Source: Symbiodinium microadriaticum
Taxonomy: Eukaryota; Sar; Dinophyceae; Suessiales; Symbiodiniaceae
Length of the DNA: 64,000 bases
Reading direction: 5' to 3'
Assembly (NCBI GenBank): GCA_001939145.1
Contig: LSRX01000283.1
Coordinates: 209,397 to 273,396, forward strand
In this document: positions 51,908-62,648 of the stretch, piece after piece
How positions within the stretch are numbered: position 1 is the first letter of the stretch
How the letters are laid out: each line of letters opens with the position of its first letter
The notes under the pieces: model-generated
Told to the model about the DNA's origin: nothing
What the model saw: the letters and a program-made list of their open reading frames with translations, nothing else
Database searches by the model: none
Made by a program: the position numbers and the translations under genes

Positions 51908-53288
51908 ACAGACTCTGTTGCGGAAGATGGAGGAAACTACCATGAGCTCCTGCATGGCAAATTAACAGGAGTGCTGCGACGGCTGTGATGCTCTGGCAGA
52001 ATGTCAAGTGCGCCGCGTGCAGTAGCGCGTTTGCCTTTTACTGCGCAAATGCACGTAGTTGCTCGTAAGGCATGGATCTTCGAACGTATGGCAAAGCGCA
52101 TGATCCTGAGTGGACGGAATCAGTAGATGAATCCAGAGCTAGTAGTGCCGCCAGGTTGTCGATGGATTCAGTTCGATGACCCCGTGTGCAGGGAGGATCC
52201 CGGTGATTTGGGCCTGGCTCCGAGACATGGCAGTGCCTGCAGTGCCTGCAAAGCACCTCCAAAGTCCTGAAGGCTGCCGCTGCTACACGCACTGGGGCAC
52301 AGCTGCGGCCTCAGAAGCCTCAGCGTATGGGCATGAGCTCGCCCAAGTCACAGGCCTATGGGTTCAAGCCCAAGTCCAACCTCGTATGGCTTACAGCGAC
52401 CTAGCCGCCGAAGGCTGGCTTGGAGTTGTAGGCCGTGTGGCATGCGCCACGGAATTAATAGTTGCACGGCGTGGATCTGACATCTGAACACGATTGGCTG
52501 TCTAGCTTCGTGCTGCATCGATGCTTGGATCATCGAGTAGCCGGTCCTCGTCTCGCAGACATAGCCATCAGCCAGAGTTAATACTTGGCGATGGATTCAT
52601 TAAGAATTTGGATCGGTTCCAAAGTCCGCGTGTATGAGCCGAAACACGGTGCTTTCAATGCTCTTTCCATGCAAGAGAGCTGAAGGAAAGAAGGCGAGCC
52701 CGGGGTAGAAAGGCTCATCTTAGCATGGCTGCATCGCCGGGCTTGGAGTTGCGGTGGGGATTGGGCTCTGTTTTCCGTTGTCCTTGGCACAACCCCTTCG
52801 CCGGGAGCCTGGAGTTGTGTTTGAAGCGGCCCTGAGCAGCATGTCTGGTCCTAGGTTTCTTGACATGGGCAACAGTGGTTGCTGTCTGGATCCCTGATTA
52901 AGTTTGCGCCATGTCCTCTCCGCAAGGCTTTGGTGTGCTACTCACCATCCCGGGATCTGAGGTGGGGATCGGTCGTCAGACACAGCCGTGGAGGATGGCA
53001 AGGCGCAGTGAAAGCGAATCGATGGAGCATGGAGTCTTCCTCTGCACGTAGCGACAGGCCATGTACACCTACGCAGAGGCCTGTCGCCAAGGGACTTGGC
53101 AGTGACTTCGAGCGACTTCGCCCTTGCATTGGGCAGACTCTCAAGTTTCCCGATGGCGTCGCAGCAGAGAAGCCCGGCGCCCAGCCGGGCGGGGCCCAGC
53201 CCTGACCCGTGGCCCGTGGCCGGCGCTGGGGGCGCGGAGGGCGCGGAGAGGGCGGAGAGGGTTGAAAAGGAGGGAGGGGCGACTCCAG
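51908..53288. other. No supported gene
   Basis: Short frames only. Positions 53130-53280 are GC-rich with GGCGCGGAG words. The long minus frame across 52942-53562 is Arg/Ala/Pro-rich and conflicts with the better-supported plus-strand exon signals at 53289-53460. Possible 5' exons of the next gene may lie here, for example a frame starting MASQQRSPAPSRAG at 53153. Confidence 0.4.
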
Positions 53289-54187
53289 CTCTCCACTTCT
53301 TTGGAGGCTCGACGAGGCGGAGCTGGAGACCAGCGGGTGCGGGGCCGAGTGCTCTCTCTGCCTTTCTCTTCTTTCTTCCGCTTTCCTTAGGCCTTCCATG
53401 AAGAAGGCTGTGGAGTCCATTTTGGCCGCGAAAGATTCGGTTCCAGTTTTCAAGGCGCTCTTTGACTCTCCTCTCCGAGTCTTGCGTTTTTGTGCTGGGC
53501 CTGGAACCTGCTAGGAGTTGTTGAGCGACATCAAAGCAATGCAGAAGCCGAGCCAGAAGCACTTGGTCGGCACATAGGCATAGCTGAGGAAATCTCCTCC
53601 CGTGGAAGTGCAGCTGCGCCGAAGGTTGGATCTCGATGAGGTAGCGTCAAGTCCTCAGCCTCGTATCGATTCTGAGACATTCTGGCGGCTGCTAAGCCGG
53701 AAGTTGACAGGGAGAAGGTTCAAGCAGCATCCGACAAGCTGGCAGCGCCGCCTCCTCAGAGGCAGCCCTAGAGAGACCGTGCGGCGCCTTCTACTTGCTG
53801 GCAGGTCCAAAATCCATCTGTATCTCTGCAGCGTCCAACAGAAGGTGACCGAGGCACCTTGTGTTTTGTGCATCGCCCATTGCTAGCAGAATGCGCAGCG
53901 GAGCAGTGGGGCGGCTCGTGTCGCCCGTGATCAATTGATCAGCCTCCACTGTTGCTCCTGTCTTGTAGCGGGAACTGGATGATGCAACAGACCTTTATTT
54001 GCTGTCCGGGACCTGTGTCGGGGAGCCCCGTCGGGACTGTGAAGAGGCCTTTATAAGTTCGGAGGCCAAGGATCCCGATCTGGAAAAGAGCAGTGCCCAC
54101 TTCAAGTGGATCCTGGTGATTGACCGGGAGGCGGCTCCGGACTTCAAGGCCCAAGGGGTCCGAAGGGCCCAGGGCACGCAGGCGTGA
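53289..54187 (+). CDS. Hypothetical multi-exon gene (partial model)
   Basis: Not recognised. Four blocks look like exons. 53289-53336 encodes PLLWRLDEAELETSG and ends at GG|GTGCGG. A 54-base intron with a strong pyrimidine tract (TTCTTTCTTCCGCTTTCCTTAG) leads to 53391, where the frame continues in phase as PSMKKAVESILAAKDSVPVF. 53677 to about 53755 encodes ILAAAKPEVDREKVQAASDK. 53969-54187, after a TGCTCCTGTCTTGTAG acceptor, encodes RELDDATDLYLLSGTCVGEP, later SSAHFKWILVIDREAAPDF, and a stop. The peptides are acidic/basic and soluble-looking, with no transmembrane segment. The 5' start is unknown and one or more exons may be missing. The best evidence is the first pair of exons joining in phase and the last acceptor. 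Confidence 0.4.
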
Positions 54188-54902
54188 TCCCGCCGAGCCC
54201 GCCCAGGTCATGCACGCGTACATGCCGGTGATTTCTCCAAAGGGCACTGAGAAAGAAAAGACGTGCGCTCGGGCCTTGGCCGCTCTGAAGCCGACTTGAA
54301 ACCACAAGATGCAGTGAAGACGCTGCGAGGCCGTCATGTAGATCGTCTGTCCCCGAGATGATTAAAGACCGGGATGTGGTGTGGTTGTAATGAACTCTCG
54401 CAGGTGTGTATCAGCTCCAAGCTGAAGCCGCTGTACAAATGTCTCACTCAGTGCCTTTGCGGCCTGCGATTGTTAAGGCTTTCTCAGCAGCAGCTGTTCG
54501 ACCTGGTGCCAGGAGCATGCTGAACAGGTTCTGTTGATGTGTGATGGGTACAAGCTTCTTTCTACTGCTGCAAGACAGTCCTTCGCTTAGTCTGCATGCG
54601 TGCCGTCTCTTAAACCGGCAAAGCAGGCAGGCAGCTCTTTTTAGAATCCTGATTCGCAAAAAGCGTGATTCGACTGGAAAAAGCAGCAGTCTCGCACCGG
54701 GAGGTTGCCTGTGCTTCAGTTGATGTAGCGTGTTCGGGCAGCTTTTCTCGAACAGTCCATGTATCAGAAGTCAACGTAGTAGGGACACTTACCTGGTAGT
54801 ACTTAATGACTTACGGAAACCCCCATTGTGCAGACTGAGTCAATTTGACGGTGTCAGCACCACCGTTCTCAGAACGCTTCATCACGGGTTGGTTTGACAG
54901 CC
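54188..54902. other. Spacer before the VWA gene
   Basis: No gene is supported. It ends with GGTTGGTTTGACAG immediately before CCATG of the next frame, a possible splice or trans-splice acceptor. Confidence 0.5.
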
Positions 54903-55748
54903 ATGTCTTTGCAAATGTCGCTGAATGCATGTGCCTTTCAAAGTGAAGGCACCGTGGTGCATCTGTCGGCAGCTTCCAGTGACTTGAGACAGCGCTTGGG
55001 TGCAGACATTTGTCTCGTCATCGATGTTTCGGGATCAATGCAGTTGCCTGCGACCGTTAAAGACCGCGAAGGTGCAGAGCTGAGTATTCTGGATGTCGTT
55101 GTTCACAGTTGCCGAGCGGTGATCAAAACCTTGACGGAATCTGACCGGATTGGCATCGTGACATACTCCGATCGAGCTCAAACAGTGCTCCCATTGACAG
55201 TGATGGACGGAATTGGAAAGTCTGAGGCTGAGGAAGGACTTAGCAAGCTTCGGGCTGATGGCCAAACCAACCTTTGGGATGGCCTTCACACAGGGCTCGA
55301 AATGCTGCGGAGCGGCGAGCGTTCAGGTTCCATGGCATCAGTCCTTCTGCTTACAGACGGGGTTCCCAACGTGGAACCTGCCGGTGGACACCTGGCTGCA
55401 CTCGAGGACTACAGACGGACTGGTGGAGGCAAGCTGCCTTGCGCGCTGCACACCTTTGGATTCGGTTACGAGTTGGACTCCCATCTGCTGGATGACCTTG
55501 CCTGTATGGGGGGAGGCCTTTACGTTTTCATTCCTGATGCCGGTTTCGTTGGCACTGCATTAGTGAACTGCAGTGCCAATGCCGTGACGGCTGCTGGCCA
55601 CAATGCAGAACTTGTCTTACATCTGGAGGGCACAGTACGTTTGGAGCACTGCTTTGGCTACCCTGTGCAGCAGGAAGCGGATGGTGTTTGTCGGATTCAC
55701 CTGGGATCAATCCAGCTCGGACAGACCAAGGACTGCAATGACAGTTAA
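54903..55748 (+). CDS. VWA-domain protein
   Basis: A 281-residue frame from the ATG at 54903. A von Willebrand factor A domain spans about residues 35-215. The metal-ion-dependent adhesion site is complete by eye: DVSGS (41-45), Thr122 in QTNLWDGL and Asp152 in LLLTDGVPN. The following segment (VRLEHCFGYP ... CRIHLGSIQLGQTKD) matches the beta-rich extension often seen after VWA domains in eukaryotic intracellular VWA proteins. In those proteins the sequence normally continues, but here the frame ends DCNDS-stop almost at once. That suggests either a truncated C-terminus or an intron just after GQTK (GA donor at 55731 in AAG|GACTGC). An acceptor follows at 55790-55791, opening the AASDH-like frame. 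Such domains bind protein ligands; the partner is unknown. Confidence 0.8.
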   Translation: MSLQMSLNACAFQSEGTVVHLSAASSDLRQRLGADICLVIDVSGSMQLPATVKDREGAELSILDVVVHSCRAVIKTLTESDRIGIVTYSDRAQTVLPLTVMDGIGKSEAEEGLSKLRADGQTNLWDGLHTGLEMLRSGERSGSMASVLLLTDGVPNVEPAGGHLAALEDYRRTGGGKLPCALHTFGFGYELDSHLLDDLACMGGGLYVFIPDAGFVGTALVNCSANAVTAAGHNAELVLHLEGTVRLEHCFGYPVQQEADGVCRIHLGSIQLGQTKDCNDS

Positions 55749-55791
55749 CGGTTAACGGTTTCTGATGAGATTTCTCTGTTCAAACTTGCAG

Positions 55792-55861
55792 CCGTGTCTT
55801 GTGCCTGCATGTCTTGCAGCAACTTCTCGGCTCAATCGGCAGAACTCAATGCAGGGGTGGG
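55792..55861 (+). other. Possible 5' extension of the AASDH-like frame
   Basis: After the acceptor TTTCTCTGTTCAAACTTGCAG (55791) the AASDH frame is open as RVLCLHVLQQLLGSIGRTQC up to the ATG at 55862. It is either a 5' leader after trans-splicing or the joint to the VWA exon. Alternative acceptors lie at 55819 (CTTGCAG|CAACTT) and about 55852 (AATGCAG|GGGTGG). Confidence 0.5.
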
Positions 55862-58800
55862 ATGTGGACGCTTTTCGAAAGGCGCTGTACCGAGCAGTGC
55901 CATCCTGCTTTGCTAGACCATGAGCTGCCAGCCTCTCATCGTGCCAAGAGCTATGCCGAAGTTCTGCATCAGGTCAAGAGACTGTCTCCAGTGCTGGAAT
56001 CAGTGCAGAGTGTTTGTGGCCCCTCGGAAAGGAGCCTTGCTGTTTGCTTTGAAAGGACTTGCTTTGCAGCAGTGGTGTCGTTGCTTACAGCTCTGCACAT
56101 GCGTTGTCCGTATGTTCCTCTCAGCACCAACTGTCCCGGTGTTGGGAGACCCATCCAGAGGATTGCAGTGTTGCTCAAGATGGCATCTGTTTGCTGCATT
56201 CTGTGTGGCTCCAATCTCGCGGCTTTGTCGAGGTCTGCATGGGAGGCATTTCGGGGAAGTGACGCCGACAAGTGCGTGATCGATGTGGAGGCATTTGTTG
56301 AGAAGCACGGGCCAGCTGTAGCTGCCGTACCAGGTCAAGCTGCAAATGCTCCGACTCCAGACACCCAGGACACCCAGGACACCATCCACATCATCTTCAC
56401 ATCCGGTTCCACAGGCCGACCAAAGGGGGTGCAGGGTCTTCACTCTGCGACGCTCAACCGACTTCACTGGCAGTGGACCAGGTTTCCTTGGAAGGATGGA
56501 GAAGTGGCTTGTGCTCGAACTCCTCTGGTGTTTATCGATCATGTGGCTGAGATCTTTGGATCTTTGTTGGCACCCAGGGGACCTGTCCTGGTATGTCCAT
56601 TATCAACTACGCACTCTGCTGGCTTATTGACATCGGTTCGTGAGTTTGCAGTGACGAGGATCGTTCTGACGCCTACGTTGTTGGGCATTCTTCTTGCCGA
56701 AGCCACGAATCTCGAGAAGAGCCCTTGGAGGTCACTGCGAATGCTGACGTGCTCTGGTGAACTGCTTACGAGAAGCTTGGTTGCACAAGCACGCCGCCAG
56801 ATTCCGGAAGATTGCAAGCTACTGAACATTTACGGCTCCACCGAAATGGCTGGTGATGCCACGTGTGCAGAATTGCCCTTTGATGATGTATCAGATCACA
56901 AGGCTCTGCTGGTGCCGTGTGGCAGAGCAATTGACGGTGTACACGTGCTTCTAAGACAAGAAACTGTTAGTGACGACATTTTGAACTCGTGGCACGATGT
57001 CCGAATCGGAGAAGTCTATGTGACAGGCGAGTGTTTGGCTGGTGGATACTGTGGCGAGCTCGGGGAAGTCGATGCTTTTCCTTGCGTCGATGGCAAGCGT
57101 TGCTTCAGGAGCGGCGATCTGGCCGTCTGGCGGGACGCGAAAAACCACAAGCAGACCTTATACATTTTGGGGCGCTCGGGTCAGATGGTGAAGGTCCGCG
57201 GGCAGCGTGTGGAGCTGTCCTCCGTGGAAGCCGCTCTTTGCTCGAGGGAGCTCGCCGAGAGCTTCCCTAACCAGACTCAGACCGTCATTTTCACGGAGTC
57301 CGCGTGCTGGCTATCGGATTCAGACCAGGGCCCAGAGCTTGTGGCCTTTGGCGTCTTGGCTCCCGGTCTGTGTCAGTCACATGAACTGATGTCTTTGGTC
57401 CGCGAGGAATTGGCAAAGTTGCTTCCTTCCGCGGCAGTTCCTGCAGTCATCACTCCCGTGTACTCTTTGCCTAAGCTTGCAAGTGGGAAGGTCGACCGCC
57501 GTGCGCTAAGCACACTGAGCCGCTCAGAGACATTTCCACGTATCCAGAGCCGAGAGGAAGTGTCGCAACTGGAGACGGTCCTGAAAGAGATTTGGCAAAG
57601 CTGCTTGAGCCCGCAGTCGGCGTCGCTTGCCCCCGCTGTGCCAGATGGCCAATCCTTTTTGACCGCTGGTGGTGATTCAGCCGGCTTGATGAAGCTGGCT
57701 TCGCGACTGCGGCAAGCCTGCCTCGAAGACGCCCCTGATTTTGATGATGTGGTGGCAGCCGCCTCAATCTCATTTTCTGCTTTGCTGCAGCTTCTGTCAA
57801 GCCCGGATCGGACAAGTAAGCGACGGCGTGTAGCAGACCATGAAGGTACAGATGGCTTTGGCATCCTCCCGAGACAAGCCGAGCGGAGCGAGCGGAGCGA
57901 GCGGAGCGAGTTCCGGGTCCCAAAGCCACGACCANAGCCGAGCGCCTCGAGAGACTGCGTGTGCCACACGCGTGGGGGCTCCTGCTTCGCGCCGGCCTCC
58001 GTGTTCTCCCGGGCAAAGCAGGGGGTTCGCCGGCTTTGGCGAGGAGAAGCCTGTTTGTCTCATTCGATTGTCCTTTTCGTAGGTCTTGCAGCATTTTACC
58101 GAAGCACAAAACCCATGTACGCAAGTGTAGAAACCTGATCTGTGTCTGACGGACCCTGCCTTCGCTTCGGCTACACTGTGACGAACCAAGGATTTACAGC
58201 AGTGCGTGGATGCGCCTCCATTAGTTGTTCTGGCAACTGCAGGGGATCGTACTCAACCAAAGGCTTGGCTGCTGCTTCCAGGTAATGTGCAGCCTTTTTG
58301 CAGGCTTTTTTTTAATTAGCCCTGATCCCAACATGTTTGCGGCAGTTTGAAGCCCAACTGCTTGCAAGCCAATCAATTCTCGAAGATGTCGTGGTATTTC
58401 CTGCTGCAAGAACGCTGAAGCATTCAACATGTTTCATCTGGTCAGTATCGTTCGTGGGTTTAAAATTGCTGTCCGGCTTGTTCAGAGCGTGTGCGACTTG
58501 AATAGAGCGCCAAAAAGGGGTTCAAAGCTCTAAGCCCTAAGCGCTTCCTATGGTTTGTGGGTAAGGCTTGTGGGATCTCACTCGAAGCAGCTGTGTTGCT
58601 TTGAAGCCGAGCCTCGGCTGCAAGTAGACTCTGGGCAGAAAGCTGCAGGGAGCAGGCCCTGATCTTTCCGTCGGCTTTTTTGGCATATGTTGGCTAGTCT
58701 TTGAGGATGGGGATCTCACGTAACAGAGGGAGATATAGCGCTTGTTTCTGAAGCGGTTGAAGGCCTCTTCAGCCCTCACGAACAAGCCTCCACACGGCAG

Positions 58801-60234
58801 GGTGCGTCGCAGTCAGCACCCGCCTGCCACTAGTAGGGACCCCCAAAAGCAAAAGCACGAGCAGGCAACACGACCGCCTAGGTAACTGAAGAGTTGATTG
58901 ACAGATTTCGGTTCTTGGAGAAAGGGCTGTTGACTTGATTAAGCAGCGCAGACAAAGAGCAGATGTGCTTTGAGATCCAGGAGACTGGTGTCGAGCACTG
59001 GCGGATGACTCTTTCAGACCGTATTGAGGGTGGCTGCGCCTGTTCATGCACAGCCGATCACTTTCAAGCATACGCAGTGTGCTGCTTGACATAAACTTTG
59101 TAGGAAGGACAAGTGGAAGGACGGGTACGGGCTTCAAAGTACTTGGAGCAGTGTTGGATGTTTTTCGTTTGATTTTTGTCCTCTGCGAGGCTACGACGGG
59201 AATATGCATTGCATTGCGATCGAGTCCGGTCACTTGCTATGGTCATCCTCTATAGCCTCGCCTGCAGACGAAAACACGGAGATCAAGAGTGCTCCCGTCG
59301 TTCATGACGATCTGGGCATCGTTGTGGCTGGCACGCATGGTGGTGCAGCTGCCGCCCTTTCACTTGATGGGCATTTACTTTGGCGGTTGCAGTTGCCGGG
59401 AGCGATCTTTGCTGCTCCCCTGCTCGTACCGAGCAGCGGTGAAATGTCGCTGGGACAGCAACGAGGGACACATGTGTTTACCTCTCTCGCTGCGGAACTT
59501 GAGGTACGTTTGCTTGACGAGGGGCCAGGCAGTCTTCAAGTTTTGCTGCAATTCGCTGACCAGCGAGGCTTGTCTCAGTTCTGCTGTTGTCACACAAGTA
59601 TGGTGGAGAACATCCTGCAGCTTCTGAGGACCTCACCAGCACGCCGGTGAAACTTTGGTCTCTCCGGATGGCCTCACCAATCTTCGCAGCTGTCTTCGTG
59701 GATGCTTTGGCATCCCTGCTGGTGGTAGAGGTGGAGGGAAGGCTGCAGATGCTTGCAGAGGGCCCGCAGAGGGCCCCGCGGCGGGCCTGGAGCCGTGCTT
59801 TGGATGGCCAGGCCTTCGCTGCCCCGTGCCTTGGAAACGACCGGGCCTTCATCGGCACACACGGCGGCAGCGTGTCGGCCATTCGCCTGACTGATGGCAA
59901 TGTCATGTGGCGATGCGAGGTGGGAGACGTCGTCTATGGCTCACCTTTCTTGGTGAGCTGTTCCGAGGGCCACAATGGACCGGCGGAACAGCTCGAGATC
60001 GAAGATTCACTTCTGTTTATCGCGACTCGCTGTGGAGCCCTCTGTGTTCTGGATGCTGCGCATGGCACGCATATCACACGTACTCAGTTGGAGGGAGAGG
60101 TGTTTTCATCCCCTGTTGCTTGGTGCACTCGTGCAACAACGAGGAATGCCCACCACCAATTGGAGGCTGCACCTGCACTCCATGTAGGTATCGGCTGTCG
60201 AGACAACAACGTGTATTGCTTTATGCTAGCATGA
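55862..60234 (+). CDS. AASDH: AASDH/ACSF4-like protein: adenylation, carrier and PQQ-type propeller
   Basis: Exon 1 (55862 to about 57840) encodes an AMP-forming adenylation domain. It has FTSGSTGRPKG (179-189), NIYGSTE (322-328), RSGDL (416-420), GRSGQMVKVRGQRVEL (437-452) and ASGKVDRR (540-547). A peptidyl-carrier domain follows with FLTAGGDSAGLMKL (Ser606, phosphopantetheine site), then the basic linker TSKRRRVADHEG. A small exon 58191-58281 (QQCVDAPPLVVLATAGDR) ends in phase 1 at CCAG|GTAATG. Exon 59190-59503 starts in that phase (GYDGNMHCIAIESGHLLW) and ends GAG|GTACGT. Exon 59629-60234 carries more PQQ-like blades and closes GEVFSSPVAW...IGCRDNNVYCFMLA. This order is diagnostic of AASDH, which in mammals activates beta-alanine. 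The exact donor of exon 1 is open, since the phase-0 option and GTACAG at 57846 compete. A 9-base repeat and one unknown base (57935) follow. Confidence 0.85.
57881..57910 (+). repeat. Nine-base tandem repeat
   Basis: GAGCGGAGC is repeated 3.3 times and reads Ser-Glu-Arg in the frame continuing from the AASDH exon. I place it in intron 1, because exon 1 most plausibly ends before it. Confidence 0.7.
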
Positions 60235-61074
60235 ACACTCATCTCCGAGAGCATCCAGCTAAAGCAAATGGGTGGCCAGGAAGAGGACATTGGCAGCACA
60301 GCTCGGAATCATTGCACGGACCCTGTCAGGGGAGCCTCTAGCAACTCACCCTGGGCTCGGGCGCGTCTGGGGTGGCACACGGCTGACCGGGAGATGGCTT
60401 GGCTGCTTAGCCGGGCTTAGAAATCGCAGAGGAGTCGAGTTTCCTCAATGGCATCGAAGATCTTGTGCACATTTTGCCGGATCCGCTGATGCAGCTCGGC
60501 TGAGGGTCTTGGTAAATGCTGTGCTAAGCATTCTTGCTTTTGGTAGTCTTTGCCAATCTGCCGGTGCAGGTGCTGCCAAGTCGTCATGACCAGGCACAGA
60601 CTTAAGTGTTCTTGTACTGTCTGTCTTGGTTGCTGAGGTTGCGTCCCGGGGAGATGTTGTAGCTCCACGGAGGAGCTACCTAGCTTTTTCTGCAGCATAG
60701 TGGTATTACGTGAGAAAGTCAAGCGACGGGATTCATCCGCGAAGCCAGGCGAGTCCCCTTTCATCGCATTGGACAGACTCCAGCACATAATTTCCCATCG
60801 TTCGACCCATGGACCGCTGCAGATCAATCCCAAAAAGGCTGTCGCCGTAATTGTTGCCGCCTCGACTCTCTGCGCCTTGTCTTTGGCAGCACAGGACGTC
60901 GTCCTTCGTGTTGCTGGACCTTCCACGGGCAAACTGTTGCGGCCCGAGCTGCGCGTAGAAAGCGACTCCTCGGCCATGCTGCGCCGCGCTGAGGCTGCGA
61001 GTCGAGTTGAGCTACGACGGTCCGGACGAATTTGGGCATGCAGAGGCCCCGCCCGCCCTCTGTTTCTAAAAGCC

Positions 61075-61078
<4 letters not shown>

Positions 61079-61114
<36 letters not shown>
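61079..61114. repeat. (CT)n microsatellite
   Basis: Pure CT run of about 36 bases. Confidence 0.95.
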
Positions 61115-61119
<5 letters not shown>

Positions 61120-61722
61120 GTGAGGCAGAGGTGTGGGCTTCGGAGATGCCTGTTTCTGCAGAATGCAGAATCCAGTGGCTCAGATGGCTCAGGTGGCTTT
61201 CTCACTCAGCTCCCTTCCTGGTTTCTCGAGGTGCTGCCGGCTACAGCTGGTGGAGGTCCTCTCCGGACTGCTGCAAAGCGAGCGCGCAGAGGCCAGCAAG
61301 ATTTGAACTGAAATCCTTTCTTTTTTTTCCTTTCCGTGCTGCCCGGGTGCCGCGCAGGCTTCGGGAGTCGAGCCCTCAGCTTTGGGGACTCTGTCGCGAG
61401 GAAGGCTGTCTCAACATGTCTTCGAAAGGCCTCAGCATTTCTCGAAGAACTCCGGCGCATTCAAGGTGAAGGCAACTTCCGAGTCCAAGCTGGCTTCGCT
61501 GGCTCTTCATTGCAACAAGTTTCCCACATGGGCTCCAACAAACATCCAGATCGGATAACTCATGCCCGTGAACGCATCGCATTTTCACGCTCACAGCGTC
61601 CTTAACAACTGCAACCAGAAGCAACATTGCTTCAGTTCAAAACAGGTTCACATCGTCCCTCGTAAGCACCATTCTATGGGCAGTGCAGCTGCTCGGGTCC
61701 AGGCAGGGTGCCCGAGGTGCCG

Positions 61723-61888
61723 TCTGCCAGAACGAAATCGTCGATCTGTCAATGATACCCGACCTTTCCTGTCGCTGTCACGGGCCCTCAGACAAGCAAG
61801 TTCCCTCCTTCTGCAATCGGAGCACTCTGCCAGAACGAAATCGTCGATCTGTCAATGAAACCCGGACCTTTCTTTTCGCTGTCACGGG
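61723..61888 (+). repeat. Two direct copies of a 62-base unit
   Basis: 61723-61784 and 61826-61888 both read TCTGCCAGAACGAAATCGTC ... GTCACGGG with only a few differences. They are 103 bases apart. Confidence 0.9.
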
Positions 61889-62587
61889 AGATGTTGAGAG
61901 CCATCTGGTTCCGTTCGGTTCTTTGTTGTCGCCACATGCTTGAACTTGGAAGAAGCTTGGATTGAGCAAAAACCCCTGCAAGTTGAAGACGATCGTCTAG
62001 CAGGCATCGTCGATGATGCCCGCTGCTCAGTTGCGCTGAAGGTCCACCCTACGCTGGCTAAGCAGTCCAGGTCAGCGGCCAGGTCGCTGAAGCCGTGTCG
62101 AGACAGGCCGGTAGGGCCGCCGTCCGCCACCAGCACTCGCGTCCTTTGGCCAGGACTGGTATGAGCGGTGGTCTCAGCATGCTGTGCGCTCAAGCCCCCC
62201 TCGTTCTTCAGTTGTGACGGAGCAGGTCCTGGGGAAAGCACTACTTGCGATCCTTATCTCGAGCCCATCTGGCACAGCTCTGCAACAACTTCAAGGCTAC
62301 TGCTGTCATGAGAGAGCTAGCTCTTCCGGAGCTTGTGGCTGCTGTCTTTTATCAGATTGTTGTTTGCATCGACAGAATTTGTAGGCCAAAGCCTTGACAA
62401 GGCCATGGTGAAACGCGCGCACTGAAATTCCGTCGAAGCTAGCTCTGTCACTGATCGGCCAATGCAGTTTCTTGCTGGCCGAACTCGTGGAGTTGAAAAC
62501 GTCCCAAAGCTTGGGCAGGGCAGGTCGGGACAATGGGGGTGGAGCCACGAAGCTGCGAGAAGCTGCGAAGGTGTGGGAGAATGGAGA

Positions 62588-62648
62588 CGGAAGGAAGGAA
62601 GGAAGGAAGGAAGGAAGAACGCAGGAAGGAAGGAAGGAAGGAAGGAAG
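62588..62648 (+). repeat. (GGAA)n microsatellite
   Basis: GGAA tetranucleotides in two blocks separated by AGAACGCA. The sequence turns AT-rich directly afterwards. Confidence 0.95.

Larger units (their letters stand above)
60235..62587. other. Spacer with ambiguous open frames and short repeats
   Basis: Both strands are open over 60417-61205. The minus frame (262 codons, ending ...HQRIRQNVHKIFDAIEETRL) and the plus frame (60700-61311, with NPKKAVAVIVAASTLCALSL) each look mildly protein-like, and I cannot choose between them. A CT tract sits at 61079-61114. A 62-base direct repeat pair lies at 61723-61784 and 61826-61888. No family is recognised. Confidence 0.35.

Noticed and set aside
52942-53562. 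206-codon minus-strand frame
   Set aside because: Arg/Ala/Pro-rich shadow opposite plus-strand blocks that show pyrimidine-tract acceptors and phase-compatible joining.
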